A stretch of 64,000 nt of DNA from assembly GCA_027405735.1 (NCBI GenBank), contig JAPEHQ010000005.1, positions 1,736,001-1,800,000 of the forward strand. The letters run 5' to 3'. The translations under genes were made by a program, and so were the position numbers. Below, piece by piece: positions 22,077 through 34,605 of the stretch (positions within the stretch are counted from its first letter, which is position 1; each line of letters opens with the position of its first letter). The notes below the pieces were generated by a model. That model searched no databases. It saw nothing but the letters and a program-made list of their open reading frames with translations, and had not been told where the DNA came from. Source of the DNA: Mucor racemosus (taxonomy: Eukaryota > Mucoromycota > Mucoromycetes > Mucorales > Mucoraceae).

Positions 22077-23237
22077 TTATACTTGAGCTTGGGATTGTGC
22101 ATTTTGTTGTCTTTCATTATATAATTTGACATGATATTCAATAAAGCTCTTGATGTTATCTTTGTGATATTGATCCAAATGCAAATGGTGTTCATGTTCA
22201 AAACGTTTTACAGCATTTACTGATGGCTCATTTGCATATACAGGAAGACTAACATAACATCCTAATCCTAATTCTACCTTCATATTAATAATAGGCTTCT
22301 CCAATTTGAGACTAACGGTAGGCACATCAGCTTGATTATATTGTGGTTGAGGTTGTTGAGGAGGTTGAGGTTGTTGAGGAGGTTGAGGTTGTTGAATTTG
22401 TTGTTGTTGTTGTTGTTGTTGTTGTTGCTGTTGTTGAGCAGGAGGTTGCTGGAATTGTTGTCGAGGAGGTACGGCAGCAGCGGGAGAAGCATACTTTGAA
22501 GCAGCAGATCCTTGATTGGTTTTAGTAAACGTTTGAGGAGCTGCAGGTTGAATTGGTCTAGATGGTGCAACAGCTGGAGCAGCTGGCTCGGGCTGTTTAA
22601 AGGTAAATGGAGCAGGAGCAGGAGCAGCAGGAGCAGCAGCAGGTGGACGACTTGCAGCAGCAGCAGGTGGAGCAGAAGCATACTTACTAGCCATAGAACC
22701 AACGCCTGCTTTATTGGCAGGTTGTTCCCAAAAGGGGGTTGAAGAAAGTTGAGCAGAGCCCCAGGGACCTGAGGTAATTGTTTCTCTACCGCGGTAAGCA
22801 GATGACGAAGGAGGAACTAAAGATGATGGAGGAGGTCTTCTAGGAGTAGGAGGGAAAGAACTACTCTTGGGCTTTTTAGATTTCTTCTTTTTACCACCTA
22901 AACCACCTTTAGGAACAGGCTTACCCAAACGTCTATCAATAATAGTTTGTTCATCAACAGGCTGATAATTTCCACCACGGCGATGAAGTTGTCCACTACC
23001 AATACCGCCAGCTTTAGTTTTAATACTGGGATCAATAAGACTTTGCCAACCACTAGCAGTTAAACTGACATTAGTTGTGCCATCTTCGGCAACAGATTGA
23101 CTTCCCCAAGCAGTAGCCTCAATAGGCTCATATTCATCATCATCATCTGTATATTCCTCATCAGTGTATTCTTCAGACACGGTTTCAGAATTGTTGTTCT
23201 GCCATTGTTGCTGTTGAGCTTGTTTCCAATCAGCCAT
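22077..23237 (-). CDS. Low-complexity polyQ protein with conserved C-terminal module, unknown function
   Basis: Single-exon, 386 residues. The acidic N-terminus (EEYTDEEYTDDDDEYEP) is followed by a Trp-containing segment (GWQSLIDPSIKTKAGGIG), a Lys-rich patch (GGKKKKSKKPK) near 115-125, a long Pro/Ala/Ser-rich part, a run of 13 Gln at about 276-288 and PQQPQPP repeats. The last ~75 residues form a compact module (VSLKLEKPIINMKVELGLG...VKRFEHEHHLHLD...FIEYHVKLYNERQ). That module resembles small ubiquitin-fold or PFU-like modules in which an acidic-hydrophobic beta pair is followed by an F..eHhL helix; this is resemblance only. The Lys patch could be a nuclear localisation signal. I do not recognise the family. 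Confidence 0.8.
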   Translation of the reverse strand: MADWKQAQQQQWQNNNSETVSEEYTDEEYTDDDDEYEPIEATAWGSQSVAEDGTTNVSLTASGWQSLIDPSIKTKAGGIGSGQLHRRGGNYQPVDEQTIIDRRLGKPVPKGGLGGKKKKSKKPKSSSFPPTPRRPPPSSLVPPSSSAYRGRETITSGPWGSAQLSSTPFWEQPANKAGVGSMASKYASAPPAAAASRPPAAAPAAPAPAPFTFKQPEPAAPAVAPSRPIQPAAPQTFTKTNQGSAASKYASPAAAVPPRQQFQQPPAQQQQQQQQQQQQQIQQPQPPQQPQPPQQPQPQYNQADVPTVSLKLEKPIINMKVELGLGCYVSLPVYANEPSVNAVKRFEHEHHLHLDQYHKDNIKSFIEYHVKLYNERQQNAQSQAQV

Positions 23238-24302
23238 TTCAAAAACAGTTGATTTCTATAATGAAGAAAAAAAAACGAAGAATCAACACGCAAGGACTCG
23301 TGGATGAAAATTAATCAATTCGAAAAAATCTTTTTGCCCTTTTGAACTACCGATAAGGGATGTTGATGTTTTCAAGGCAGAGTCCAGTAATTTTCATCAT
23401 TCAAGTTACATAAATGACGTTTTAAAGCAAATACTTCGTTATTTCTGATTCAAGGGAACTTGTTTTATTTGATCGTAAACTAGCTTTTTTTTTCAAAATT
23501 ATTACAGTATGAAGATAACAGATGATTGGCATGCTTGACAATTGTAACTTTGATATATTCAGTAGTAAACTATTTCCTTAAGCTCACATCCAATAATAAC
23601 ATTTATTATATTATTTTTATGGCACTTTTTCAAAAATTTAGGGTGAAACATATATTTAAAAAGTTTATTAAGTCCATATCTTTATAAATAAAAGTACTTT
23701 TGATAACACCAAAATATTTTCTAACATGTCAAATATAGGTTTATGTTTTTTGTTTTGTAAAATTCGGATGATTTTAAATGAAATCCAAGATATGATTTTT
23801 CTCTGTTTTTGTTTTTTTTTTTTTTTTTTTTTTTTTTCGAGGTTTGAAGTTTTTCTATAACAATTTGTTTTTTAATGAATTCTGCTGTAGCTCAGGTAAT
23901 TTTTAAAAATATAATTTTATTATTTAGATATAATTACACATGTTGAGTTTGGGCTTTTATTTTTTAATTTATAACATTTAACCAAATATTTGCCTTTTTA
24001 CACGATTGTATTTACTCTATTATTTCTTGTGCGACCTCTTTTTTCAAGATGCGATGGTTGTTTTGCAGTTGAAAAATACTGCAAAAGTGCGCCACATAAA
24101 GTATGAAGCATTAGCTTAAATTATGCTATTGCAAGTTAAATGTAATACAAAAGTACTATTTTAAGGTCTAAACCAACTTATCCTTATATCCGTTTTCTCA
24201 AATGCAAAAATAAAGATATAAATAGGTAGTAAATTTCTCCACCTAAAGTTTTTCTTTTCTTTACTTCTCTTCTTTCTATAATATACATTTGAAATTCCTA
24301 TT
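23238..24302. other. Divergent intergenic region
   Basis: About 1.07 kb between divergently transcribed genes. It holds a run of about 25 T at 23812-23836 and otherwise only AT-rich sequence. A pyrimidine-rich segment (24245-24290) just upstream of the next ATG is typical of fungal promoters. Confidence 0.45.
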
Positions 24303-27300
24303 ATGCCCTTCATTTCTATATTGAAAGAAAGTTTTGCAACTGCACCTATCGAGAATCGACAGGCTATTGTAGATAAATTAGCAGCAGCAAACACTGAAGA
24401 TGCTAATTATTATCAGGGCCTGATTATACTGCAAAAGATTTATGATCAAGTTATGGAGCATGAAGAACCTGTAACGCCGCGTGAAGCAACTGATACCGAG
24501 AAAGAACTTTCCAAACAGATGAAGGACCTGCTTTCAAAGTTTGATAATTATAGTGAACGTTCTCAAGAACTTTCAACTCGATTTCATTTATTGATTTATC
24601 CATTCGAGACAAGTACTTCCATTGAATTCATCAAGAAGGGTCTTCATCTCGAGATGCTTGATAATAAGAAGCCAGCAGCCACTCAAGAGCAAGATAACCT
24701 TCCCACGACTGAAACTACCACCAGATCAACTGCGCCATGTAAGCTTGATCCAGCCTTAATCGATGGTGAAAACTTGATTAAAGAAAGCTTCAAAAATATT
24801 TCATCTTCTACTGGCTATCCTGCTCTTGATATCGATACTTTGTCTTTCCCTCATATTGCTACTGATTCAAATTTTTGGCAAGCATTGTCGCAAAATGAAC
24901 AAGTAGCACTTTTAAAACAGTTAGTTTATACCCCTTCGGAACATGCATTTGGTTCCGATATTATGCATCGTTTGGCCAAATTGTGGAAGGAGCAATCAGC
25001 TGAGTCTAGTTGGGAATTAGAATGCTTGCCATTCTATAATTTCACTTTGAATCAACTTGATCAACTTGTTCAGGAGATCCCTGAAATTGTATTTTTGCAT
25101 GAAAGATTTATCAATGCCTATCTCGAGAAATTGGTCCCTGCTCAATACTATTCAGTAGTTTCCATTTCTTTTTGGGACGATGATTCCAACATTTTGAATG
25201 GCTATTTGAATCGTTTGGATACTTTTGTTGAAAAGTTGCCTAATATCTATTTTAATGTGAACGCCGCAATCAAGTTTCACAAGCTACGTATGGACATTGT
25301 TAGACAAGATTTTTGTGAGGAACGCCTTATAAAGTAAGTTTGTAATGTGGTTGGATAAATACCGGCAGAAATTGATTGTTTGTGTTTCATAGTTATTTAT
25401 CTATTTCATCCAATAACAATAATGCTCAAGCGTTATCTCCTATTCCATCTCACTCAAACGCTATTAGATTTTATGGTAATCATAATTCATCTTCTCAAGA
25501 TGTTAATACTTCGGTTTCATTGCCTTTGCTCGGTCATTGTTTTATTTCCGATTCGGATAAACGCTTGGTTGTTGAAGAATATCTGACAGGCTTGGTTGCA
25601 CACGACAAGCTAACCGCTACCATTGAGTCTCTCGGTGCTTACTTGGATTACCATAATATTTTAAAGCCCATGTTTGCTGAGATTATGTTGACTACAACAT
25701 TAGGTACAAACAATCAAGGATCTTGGGCGAAATCTCTTGGTACTCGTGCTTATGAATCCTTAGTTTCCAAATCTTTTGTATCATTTACATCATCTACTAT
25801 CAATGCTTCTGTTAAAAGAAAGCCTTCTGATGCTATCAAATTGCAAATCAAAACAAAGAATATTTCTCGTCTTTCTATCCGAGTATTCCAAATTGATACT
25901 GAAAATTACTGGCGTATTCATCTGAATGATACTGATTCTGTTACTGCAAACAGTAATCTCAATTTAGATGGTCTTTGCCCTACTTTTGAAAAGGATATGG
26001 ACTATTCTTCTGATCCAGCTATTCTTGTAAAGACTCGTGAATTTGAATTTGGTCAGAATGGTCTTGCATCTGATGTATTTGAAGGTCGTGGTCTTTGGGT
26101 AGTTGAGTTTGTAGGTGGTCAAAATCAGTGTCGAGTTATTGTGCAAAAGGGTTATTTAAGACACGTTATGCAAGAAACACTTGCTGGTCATGTAGCCAAG
26201 ATTCTTGATGAAGATAACCGAGTTTTGAACAATGCTAAAATTTGGTATAATAATCAATACTATGAGGTATGTAAAATCATTTGGATCTAATTAATACATT
26301 GCTGACAATTTTACATTTCGTATAGGCTGATGATTCTGATAACATCTTGATCCCTTACTTACCTCATAATGGCAATTCTACAGTAGGAAAAATTATTTTG
26401 ATATCTGCAAGCGATAACTTCTGTGAGCCTGCTGATTTCTATCATGCCACTGAGCAATACAGGTTGGAAGCTAGCTTTTATGTTAATTCTGAAATGACCA
26501 ATGCAAACAAAAAAGCAACAGTTGTGGTTGTTCCTAAATTAACTATTGCTGGGCTCGCTGCTCCCTTAAGTTTATTGCAAGAGAAGTTGACATTGAATGT
26601 TGATTGTACCAATGCAAGCGATGTCAAAACCAGTTCTACCTGTCAAAATATTGAATCAAATCCTAGCTATATTAGTTTTGATTTCATTATACCTGAGCAA
26701 TGTGAGTTTATATCAAAAGGTTGTAAACAATTTATTTATTCTTTTACTGTAGTGACACTTGTTGAATTCCATCTCAAGGGAAAGGTCAAGGGTATTGATG
26801 GCACTGTACATGATATTGAGACAAACCGTAATGTTTCTTTTGATGCTGTAGTCAGCGATGATGGCCTCCAATGCAGCATTCAGCTTGGAAAATCAAACGA
26901 CAATTATTTCGTATATATTTTTGGAAAGAATGGTGAATTAAAAAAGGATTACGAGGTTTCTATTAGATTCAAGCATGCCTTTGTTAGCCGTACTGTTGAT
27001 GTTGTCCTTAAAACTAATCAAGACGGTGTAATTGAATTAGGCAATCTCAAAGATATCCAATGGCTTGATTTCACCAATCCTTACTCCAACTACAGGCAAT
27101 GGGATTTAAGAGATGATGCAAAATCTGCTTTGCCTCCTGCAATTTGTGTATCTGCTGAAAAGGATTTCAAGATTGCTTGTCCTACCAACCTTCCTGAATC
27201 ACTTTTTTCACTTTATGAAATTGGTATTCGATCGTAAGTTTATAGCACGCTTAATTTAACTATTTAACTAATCAATTATTGCATTTGCAGAGTGCTTATC

Positions 27301-30300
27301 AAGGACATTTCATGCAAAATTCAAAAGGAAGATGGGTATATTACTGTTACTGGATTACCCGAAGGCGAGTATATGCTCTATATCCCTTCTTCTTCTTCTG
27401 GTAGAATGGAGTACATTAAATGCACTGTCATTCAAGGCCAAGTTGATGGCTTTAATCAAGCATTATGGTCTAACTGGCTTCTTGGTGAAACTAAATATGG
27501 TAAACAAAATGGATCTGTATTAAAGAAACCTTTGACAATCTCAACCGAATCTATCTCTGATGATTTAATCCAACTTCGAGTTGAAAATGGATCTCCTTCA
27601 AAGGCATTTGTAGTGGTTACTACTAGTACTTTTTATCCCTCATCTAATGATACTCTTATGAGTCAACTCTTTGATAATCGAGCCCTTCCTCACCCTATTT
27701 CTGCCAATCTTTCTCAAGATAATGATGCACTTGGTTCTCGTTCCATCTTTTTATGTGATAAACGCATTGGCGAAGAATATCAATACATCTTGAACCGTTC
27801 CAGAGCTGAAAAATGGGTTGGTAGTAATTTAACCAAGCCATCATTGCTCATGTATCCTAAAGTAAGATTGGTTTCATTCAACAAATATAAAATCGTATGC
27901 TAACCTATTTCATTTATTATAGAAAATTGCAACAACAGCATCCAATGCTAGACATCTTGGAAAAGTAGCAACTTTGTCAAGTATGGCCAGGAGCAAGAAA
28001 ATAAACGATTTGATAGCCCGTGGAGAGCGTTTGCAGGCAGTTGGTTGTAATTGCAAAATGGCAATATCGGATGGTGGTGGTATGGTTGACTCTAGTCTCG
28101 CCTTTTTGGATCATCAATCACCTATTCTCATTCTTTCTGTACCTGAAGATGGTAAAATTGATATTGATCGTCAAGCCCTTGGTCATGGAGGAAAGTTCTT
28201 TCAAGCAGTTGTCATTTCTGGTGAGCAAACTGCCTACCAACAGGCTGTCATTGAGAACAACACTAGCTTAAAATATAAAGATCTTCGTCAAAATGAAAGT
28301 AGTAACAAGGCATTGATCCGCTCAAAGGTTATTTCCAAGGTGCTCCCTAATAACTCTTTGGTCCTCAATACGCATGAGTATGAAACTATTGACAGCTTTG
28401 AGAAGCTCTTTGATACTATTAAGACTATATCCAACGTTGGAGAGGAATTTGCTCAAAAGTTTTACTTTTTAAAGACCTGGCCGGGGGTTGATTTAGCTAG
28501 TAAATTGGAATTACATGATAAACATGCTTGTCATGAATTGAACTTGTGGTTGAAGAAGAAGGATTTGAAGTTCTTTGATGCTTATGTTAAGCCTGCAATC
28601 CAGAGTAAAATTCAAAAATCTTTTATGGACTTGTATCTTTTGGATCAAGATTTATCTTTATATCAACAAGATCTCTATCAATTCAATCAACTTTGTATAG
28701 TTGAAAAGGCATTATTTGCTACTACTCAATCCGAAGAGTTTATGCAAACTGTTGCAAGATCTTTCAAGGAATCCTTTGATGATAAAAAGTTGGATAGTAG
28801 AAGCGATTCTATTTTTGATTCCGTCTTGGCTCATAGTGCTGCTACTATTCCTGAAGAAATCACATTTGGACATGATGAGTTACAAACAGAAATATATGAT
28901 ACTGCATTTTCTGCCCACCCTCCTCCCCTTCCGGCTCCTTCTGCTCCTTCTGCTCCTTCTGCTCGTATGGCACCCGGATTGTTTGGCTCATCAGCAGGTT
29001 ATTCCAGCTTCAACGCCATAAGCGCTCAAAATAATTCCGTGTCTCCAAATTATAGTCCAGCATCTCCCAGTTATGCATACCAAAATGACGAAAGTGAAGA
29101 TGATGATAACGAAGATAAAGCTGAGGAAACCATCAATGAATTGAGAGAAAAGGCCAAGAAACAACAGAAGAAAGTAGCTTACAAGTATACCGAATCCACT
29201 AGTGAATGGGCTGAAACTGGCTATTTCTATAAAGAACAAGCACCTTTGAAGCAATTCTGGATTGACTATCTTGAACATCACATCAATAGCCAATCTTCTG
29301 ATGGCCATTTCTTGTCGGAAAACTTCATTTACTGTTTGGATAGTCAAACAGAATTATTTTATGTATTGACCTTGATGGATTTGCCTTTTGCTTCCAACAT
29401 TGATTGGAAAATTGACGCATCTGGAGATAAAGATTCTCAATCGAGTTTGCTTATTTCCGCATCAACACAACCTTTGATGGTATTCTATCGTACATTGACT
29501 GAAAATCAAGGAAATTCCACTAGCAATAACGATCACAACTTGATGCTTGGCCAAGAAATCTTTGTTTTTGATTCAGCAGAATCTATTGATTCTGAAGAAT
29601 GTATTAAATTGAACCCTGCTACTCAGACATTGGCACCTTCAGTTGAATATGGCTCTCATTTGATTATCAGCAATGTTTCTTCAAAGCCCCTCACTTGTCA
29701 AGTAACTGTACAAATTCCAACTGGTTCTGTACCTACACAAAGCACAACGTATTGTACATCAACTACTATTCGCATTGAACCCTATTCAACTTGGCATGAA
29801 GTTGTTGGCACTTTTTACTTTCCAAATGCCGGTGATTTTGCTATTGTTCCTGTCACTGTGTCCACATCGTCTGGTGATGAGCTTATTGGTATGATTGATG
29901 CTACAAACATTCGTGTAATTGAACAATCATCCGCTGTAGATTCAGCTGACAACAGTTCAAGTGATGTTACATCAACCTCTCAATCTTGGTCTGCAATTGC
30001 AAACAATAGCTCGAATGAACAGGTTATTGGGTTCCTTAATTCTTATCGTAAATTAGATAAACTTGATTTCAACTTGATTTCTTGGAGAATGGGTAATCAA
30101 GAGTTTGCTCGTTCAGTCTTTGATACATTAAAAAGTCGTTATTTCTTCTCTCAAGATATTTGGAAATACGGTGTCTCTCACCAATTCAACGATATCATTC
30201 GAGATCTATTGCTTTTCCAAAGCAATGATCTTTTGAACCATGTTGGTCAGGTATTCGAGTCGCCCTTGGTTATCAACAATCAGCTGGAACAACATGAGCT

Positions 30301-31492
30301 TTTGGTATTTGATTATTATCCATTGCTTAATGCTAGAGCACATCCTTTGAAGCCTACTCCAGAGATTCTTAACCGACAATTCTATCAACAATACAACAAA
30401 TTCCTCGAATACTTGAGCCTCAAGTCAAATGCTCCATCAGATTCTGATTTAATCATTTTGACACTCTATTTGCTTTTACAGGATCGTATTGGTGAAGCAC
30501 AAACTACATTTGCTCGAATTCAAAACAATGTAAACCCTACTCATCAAGTACAATTTGATTATCTTGATGCCTATCTGAAAACTCGTATTCCTGTTAGTTC
30601 AGATCAAGAACAAATGCAACAATTGGATCTTCAATCAATCAAAGAAATCACAAACAAATACAAAGATTTTGGTGTTGCTAAATGGCGTCAGTTATTTACC
30701 AATTTACATGATTTTGTCTGTGAAGTAGAGCAAGGTTCTCTTGCCATGTCTGTTAACTCTTTGCAAAGCAATCGTATCTTGTCTGAGCCAATTCTCGAGT
30801 TTGAAGTCGATCAACGTAATGATGAATTAGTTGTACAGTATTCAAACATTAAATCAATCGAGATCAAATATTATGATATGAATATTGAAGTCATGTTCTC
30901 CAACAATCCTTTCATGAATAGTAGTGGTGATAAGGCTACTAGTGAAAACTTTAATTGGATCAAACCAAGCTATACTGTTACCATGGATCTTCCAGATCAA
31001 AAGACATCTTCTGAGGAGCAAACTCAAGATGAAGATTTTGATATCATTGGTGTTGGTCAAGTAAATTCATTGCAAACACTCAAGATTCCTTTCAATGGCG
31101 GCAACAAGAATGTATTTATTGAAATTTCTAGTGGATCAATCAAGAGACGACAAGCTTATTATGCCAGTCATTTGTATACTCATCTTGCAGAATCATTTGG
31201 TGTTGTTCGAGTCATGAGCGAGAAATCCAAACGTCCATTGGCAGGTGTTTATGTCAAGGTTTATGCTCGTCTTAAACAGGGGGGTGAAATCCACTTTTGG
31301 AAGGATGGCTATACCGGTCTCAACGGTGTCTTTGATTATATTGGTGTAACCGAAGGAAATCAATTAATGGGATCAAATGAAAAGCTTAAAGATTTGATGA
31401 TGGAGAAGATTGATAAACTGAGTGTTTTAATTTTGAGTGCAGAAGAAGGAGCGACTGTTAAAGAAGCATCTCCTCCAAACTCTTCATTGTAA
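24303..31492 (+). CDS. Very large conserved-looking protein of unknown function (2317 aa), beta-sandwich rich
   Basis: Exons 24303-25333, 25393-26266, 26326-27233, 27291-27861 and 27923-31492; all phases close to one 2317-residue product. No signal peptide or membrane segment is evident, so it is probably cytosolic. The N-terminal ~330 residues are helical. From about residue 350 on there are several beta-rich stretches, such as IKTKNISRLSIRVFQIDTE near 490. Residues ~1330-1420 are helical (KKKDLKFFDAYVKPAIQSK). A Pro/Ala/Ser linker (PAPSAPSAPSAR, SPNYSPASPSYA, ~1461-1510) and an acidic coiled-coil-like stretch (EDDDNEDKAEETINEL) follow, then a helical-repeat-like zone near 1960-2000. The C-terminal module near 2225-2275 reads RPLAGVYVKVYARLKQGG and FWKDGYTGLNGVFDY. 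The last has the look of macroglobulin/carboxypeptidase-regulatory-type beta sandwiches; that is inference. Confidence 0.85.
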
Positions 31493-32026
31493 AAGATGCT
31501 AGTAAAATCTAATAAATAAATAAGGCTACTTGTTCAAAGTATAGTAAAGATGCAGAGTAACAATTTTTGCCTAATTGATTGGATGGTTTAAGACTAAAAA
31601 AAGGCAAAACGGGTTAAATTATATAAAAAAAGAGATGTTACTTTTTGAAACTATTACACAAGAATTGATGATTTGCAACTAAATTAATATTTTATCAAAA
31701 CATGAAGAATAATAGTATCCAATATTCGTAGTTTTTGTTTATCTGATTCATGTATTAAAAAAGGAAAATCACAGTAATATGATCATATTATTTTTTTTTT
31801 TCGACTGTATACAAAAGACCTTGAACACAGATTACTTTTTAATTAGTAATAAAATGCATGACATCTAGATTCGAAATCTTATGCATGTACTTGCTACTTA
31901 AACTTTACCCGAGCTAGTACAAATGCGTATAGAAACAGATTGATTTTGGAGATCAGATTAAGCCGAATATCTCCATAAGCAGCTCATTTTTGTGTTTCGT
32001 ATTATTATTTTTTTTTTTTTTTTTAG
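31493..32026. other. Intergenic region
   Basis: AATAAATAAA at about 31510, just after the stop, is a plausible polyadenylation signal for the large gene. The rest shows T-runs only. TATAAATC at 32027-32034 is a likely TATA box for the MFS gene. Confidence 0.45.
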
Positions 32027-32113
32027 TATAAATCATTTAATCAGATTACGCTCATATACATTATAAACATCTTCTTTTCTTTTGTTTTTCTTTTATTTTG
32101 CATCAAAAATAAA

Positions 32114-33915
32114 ATGTCTTCTATTAAAGAAGAGAAAATCGCTGTCGATTATGATCACAAAGAGACATTTAATACCTCTGACAAAACATTAGAGATAAAT
32201 GAAACTCACTCGGATCATGGTTTAGATAATAATTCTGCAGGCGAGATCAAGCCCCTCACATCAGAAGAAGCTGGTGATGCTGCACTAGCTAATTCTCCAT
32301 GGCAATACAAACTCATTGCGTTAATTACAGCTCTGCTATTCCCCCGTAAGTCGAGAAAATGATGCAAATTTATCTCACAAACTGATTAAACCCATTCTTT
32401 AGTTGGTGCTCATTTTTCACAGAGCGCACTTAGTGCAATGAAGAGCCCTATTAAAACGGTAAATATATAAAGTTTTACTATTGTGTTACCTATGGTTACC
32501 AGTTTATTAATGTTGTGTACATGTATCAATAGAACCTTGGTATTAATAATACCCAATATGGTGTAATTTCATCTTCTGTATCTATTATCAATACTGTTTT
32601 CCCTATTGCTGGTGGTATTTTCGTTGATATGTTTGGCTCCGTATGGGGTACGCTTGCCATCAATACAGTAGTTATCATTGGTAGTCTTTTAACTGCTATT
32701 GCCGCTAAGTACCAGTCATTTGGTTTAATGGTTGCTGGTCGTGTTATCTTTGGTATTGGTTCTGGTTTAATTGTTACAATGCAAGAATCTATCCTTTCTA
32801 AATGGTTCAGAACTCAACATTTATCGATTGCTATTGGTTTACAATTATCCATCAGTCGATTAGCTACATTTTTGGGTACATTGGTAGCTAATCCTATCGC
32901 ACAGACAACAGGTGATTGGGTGTGGGCATTTTGGTTATCATTCATCATTTGTGTATTTTCAATCTTGATGAATTTAATTTACGCTCTTGTTGTGAGACAT
33001 TTACGTCGCAAGGCTATTAGTGATAATAAGGAAGCTAATGATGCTGCTGCTCTCGCTGGTGGATTAAGTCTTTCTAAAAAAGAAATCCAAACTGTCAAGC
33101 GTCGTAAGGCTTTCCATTGGAGAAGTGTATTAAAATTCCCAATCTTTTACTGGCATATTCTTTTGATTGAATTCATTTTTGCTGCTGTCTGGTCTTCTTT
33201 CCAAACTATTAGTACTGAATTTGTCGAGTTGCATTTCGGTAGTAGTAAGGTCTTGGCAGGTTACACTGCAAGTGCTTCTCAATCAGTTCCAATTGTAGCT
33301 ACACCAATCCTCGGTATCATCATGGATTTGTTTGGTCTTCGTATTTCCATTTTATTGATTTCCGCCATCTTTTTGATTCTCAGTACATGTTTACTTGCAT
33401 GGTCCTATGTTAATGCCACTGTAGGTATGGTATTCTATAGTATTTCGCTCGCCTTTGGTCCAATTGGTATGATCACTTCTATTGGTATGATTTTACCTTC
33501 TGATTATATTGGTACTGGTCTCGGTTTGTATAAGAGTTCAAACAATATTGGTACAACTATTTTGGATATTATCGTGGGCGTTGTACAAGATCATACTGCA
33601 AACCAAGCTTACAATGGTGTTATGATCCTCTTTTTGGTCTTGTCTTGTATTGGTTTATTCCTCATTGTTGGTTTATGGCTTTCTCAATACTTCTTCCTTG
33701 GTAATTTATTGGAAATGAGTCGCACCAAGCGTATTCTTACAATGAAGGAAAGAAATGATAAAGAAATTGAGTTGAATAGACAAGGATTGGATTCCTATGC
33801 TGATACTCCACGCAAAAAGCTCAATTATATTTACGTTGCTACATTCATTATTTGTTTGCTCGTAGCTTGGATTCTGTTCTTTGTATATACTGCTACTGGT
33901 AAAGTTGCTGCTTAA
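32114..33915 (+). CDS. Major facilitator superfamily transporter, MFSD1-like
   Basis: 556 residues from exons 32114-32345, 32403-32458 and 32533-33915. About 75 hydrophilic N-terminal residues precede roughly 12 membrane spans. The span 1/2 region (LFPLGAHFSQSALSAM, then TNLGINNTQYGVISS) and the loop after span 2 (GGIFVDMFGSVWGTL) match the MFS A-motif position. GRVIFGIGSGLIVTMQESIL fits span 4. A long cytosolic loop with RRKAISDNKEAND and KKEIQTVKRRKAF separates the halves, and a last span ends in FFVYTATGKVAA. The overall pattern resembles MFSD1-type transporters, which act in lysosome/vacuole-related membranes; the substrate cannot be told from sequence. A TATA-like box lies 80 bp upstream. 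Confidence 0.87.
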
Positions 33916-34605
33916 AATCAAAGTACAACACATATTTGCTTTATTGTATGACCCTTTTTCTTTCCATTTCCATCTTTATATATATCAATAATTATTACAT
34001 CTTATTAACTATTATTATTCAAATTACATTGCGCTTCAAAATTTCCAACTCTCACTAAATTATTGTAATTGCATTGTTTTTTTATGAATTACCCCCACTC
34101 CCCTACTCTACTCTTTTTCAATAGCTTACTATACAGTTCATTGATTAATTAATAATTTATGTATAGATTTTTATTCTTATATTACAATATCCAAACCATT
34201 ATCAATAAACTCAAAATTTTGATTTTATACTGTATATTTTTAGAGCTATATACTGGCAAAATGACTATACAAAGTTGAAACGGTGATTTCAAAAGTATGT
34301 GTATATATAACTATTCTCCATGTTTTTAATCAAATTCTTAAATTCCAATTCATTCTAATCTATAACAGAGCCTCTTTAAAATCAAAAATACATATGACAC
34401 ATATATGTGTGTATACGTTGAGATCTTTTAAGTAATTGCTTTTTTTGAGACTATATACTATTTGAGGAAAAATGAATTCCAGAAGTAGGTTTTCATGGTT
34501 GCTATATAATCATTAAAGTTTGTACCTGTCGCCTTGTTTATAATTAACCCCATACTGAACACTTTTTAGGGCACCCATTAGCCAATGCCAGATAGATATT
34601 GATTA
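33916..34605. other. Intergenic region after the MFS gene
   Basis: AT-rich with no gene or recognised repeat. Confidence 0.4.

Noticed and set aside
22280..22742. Leu- and Val-rich ORFs opposite to or out of frame with the polyQ gene
   Set aside because: They are translations of CAA/CAG and CCA repeats in other frames.
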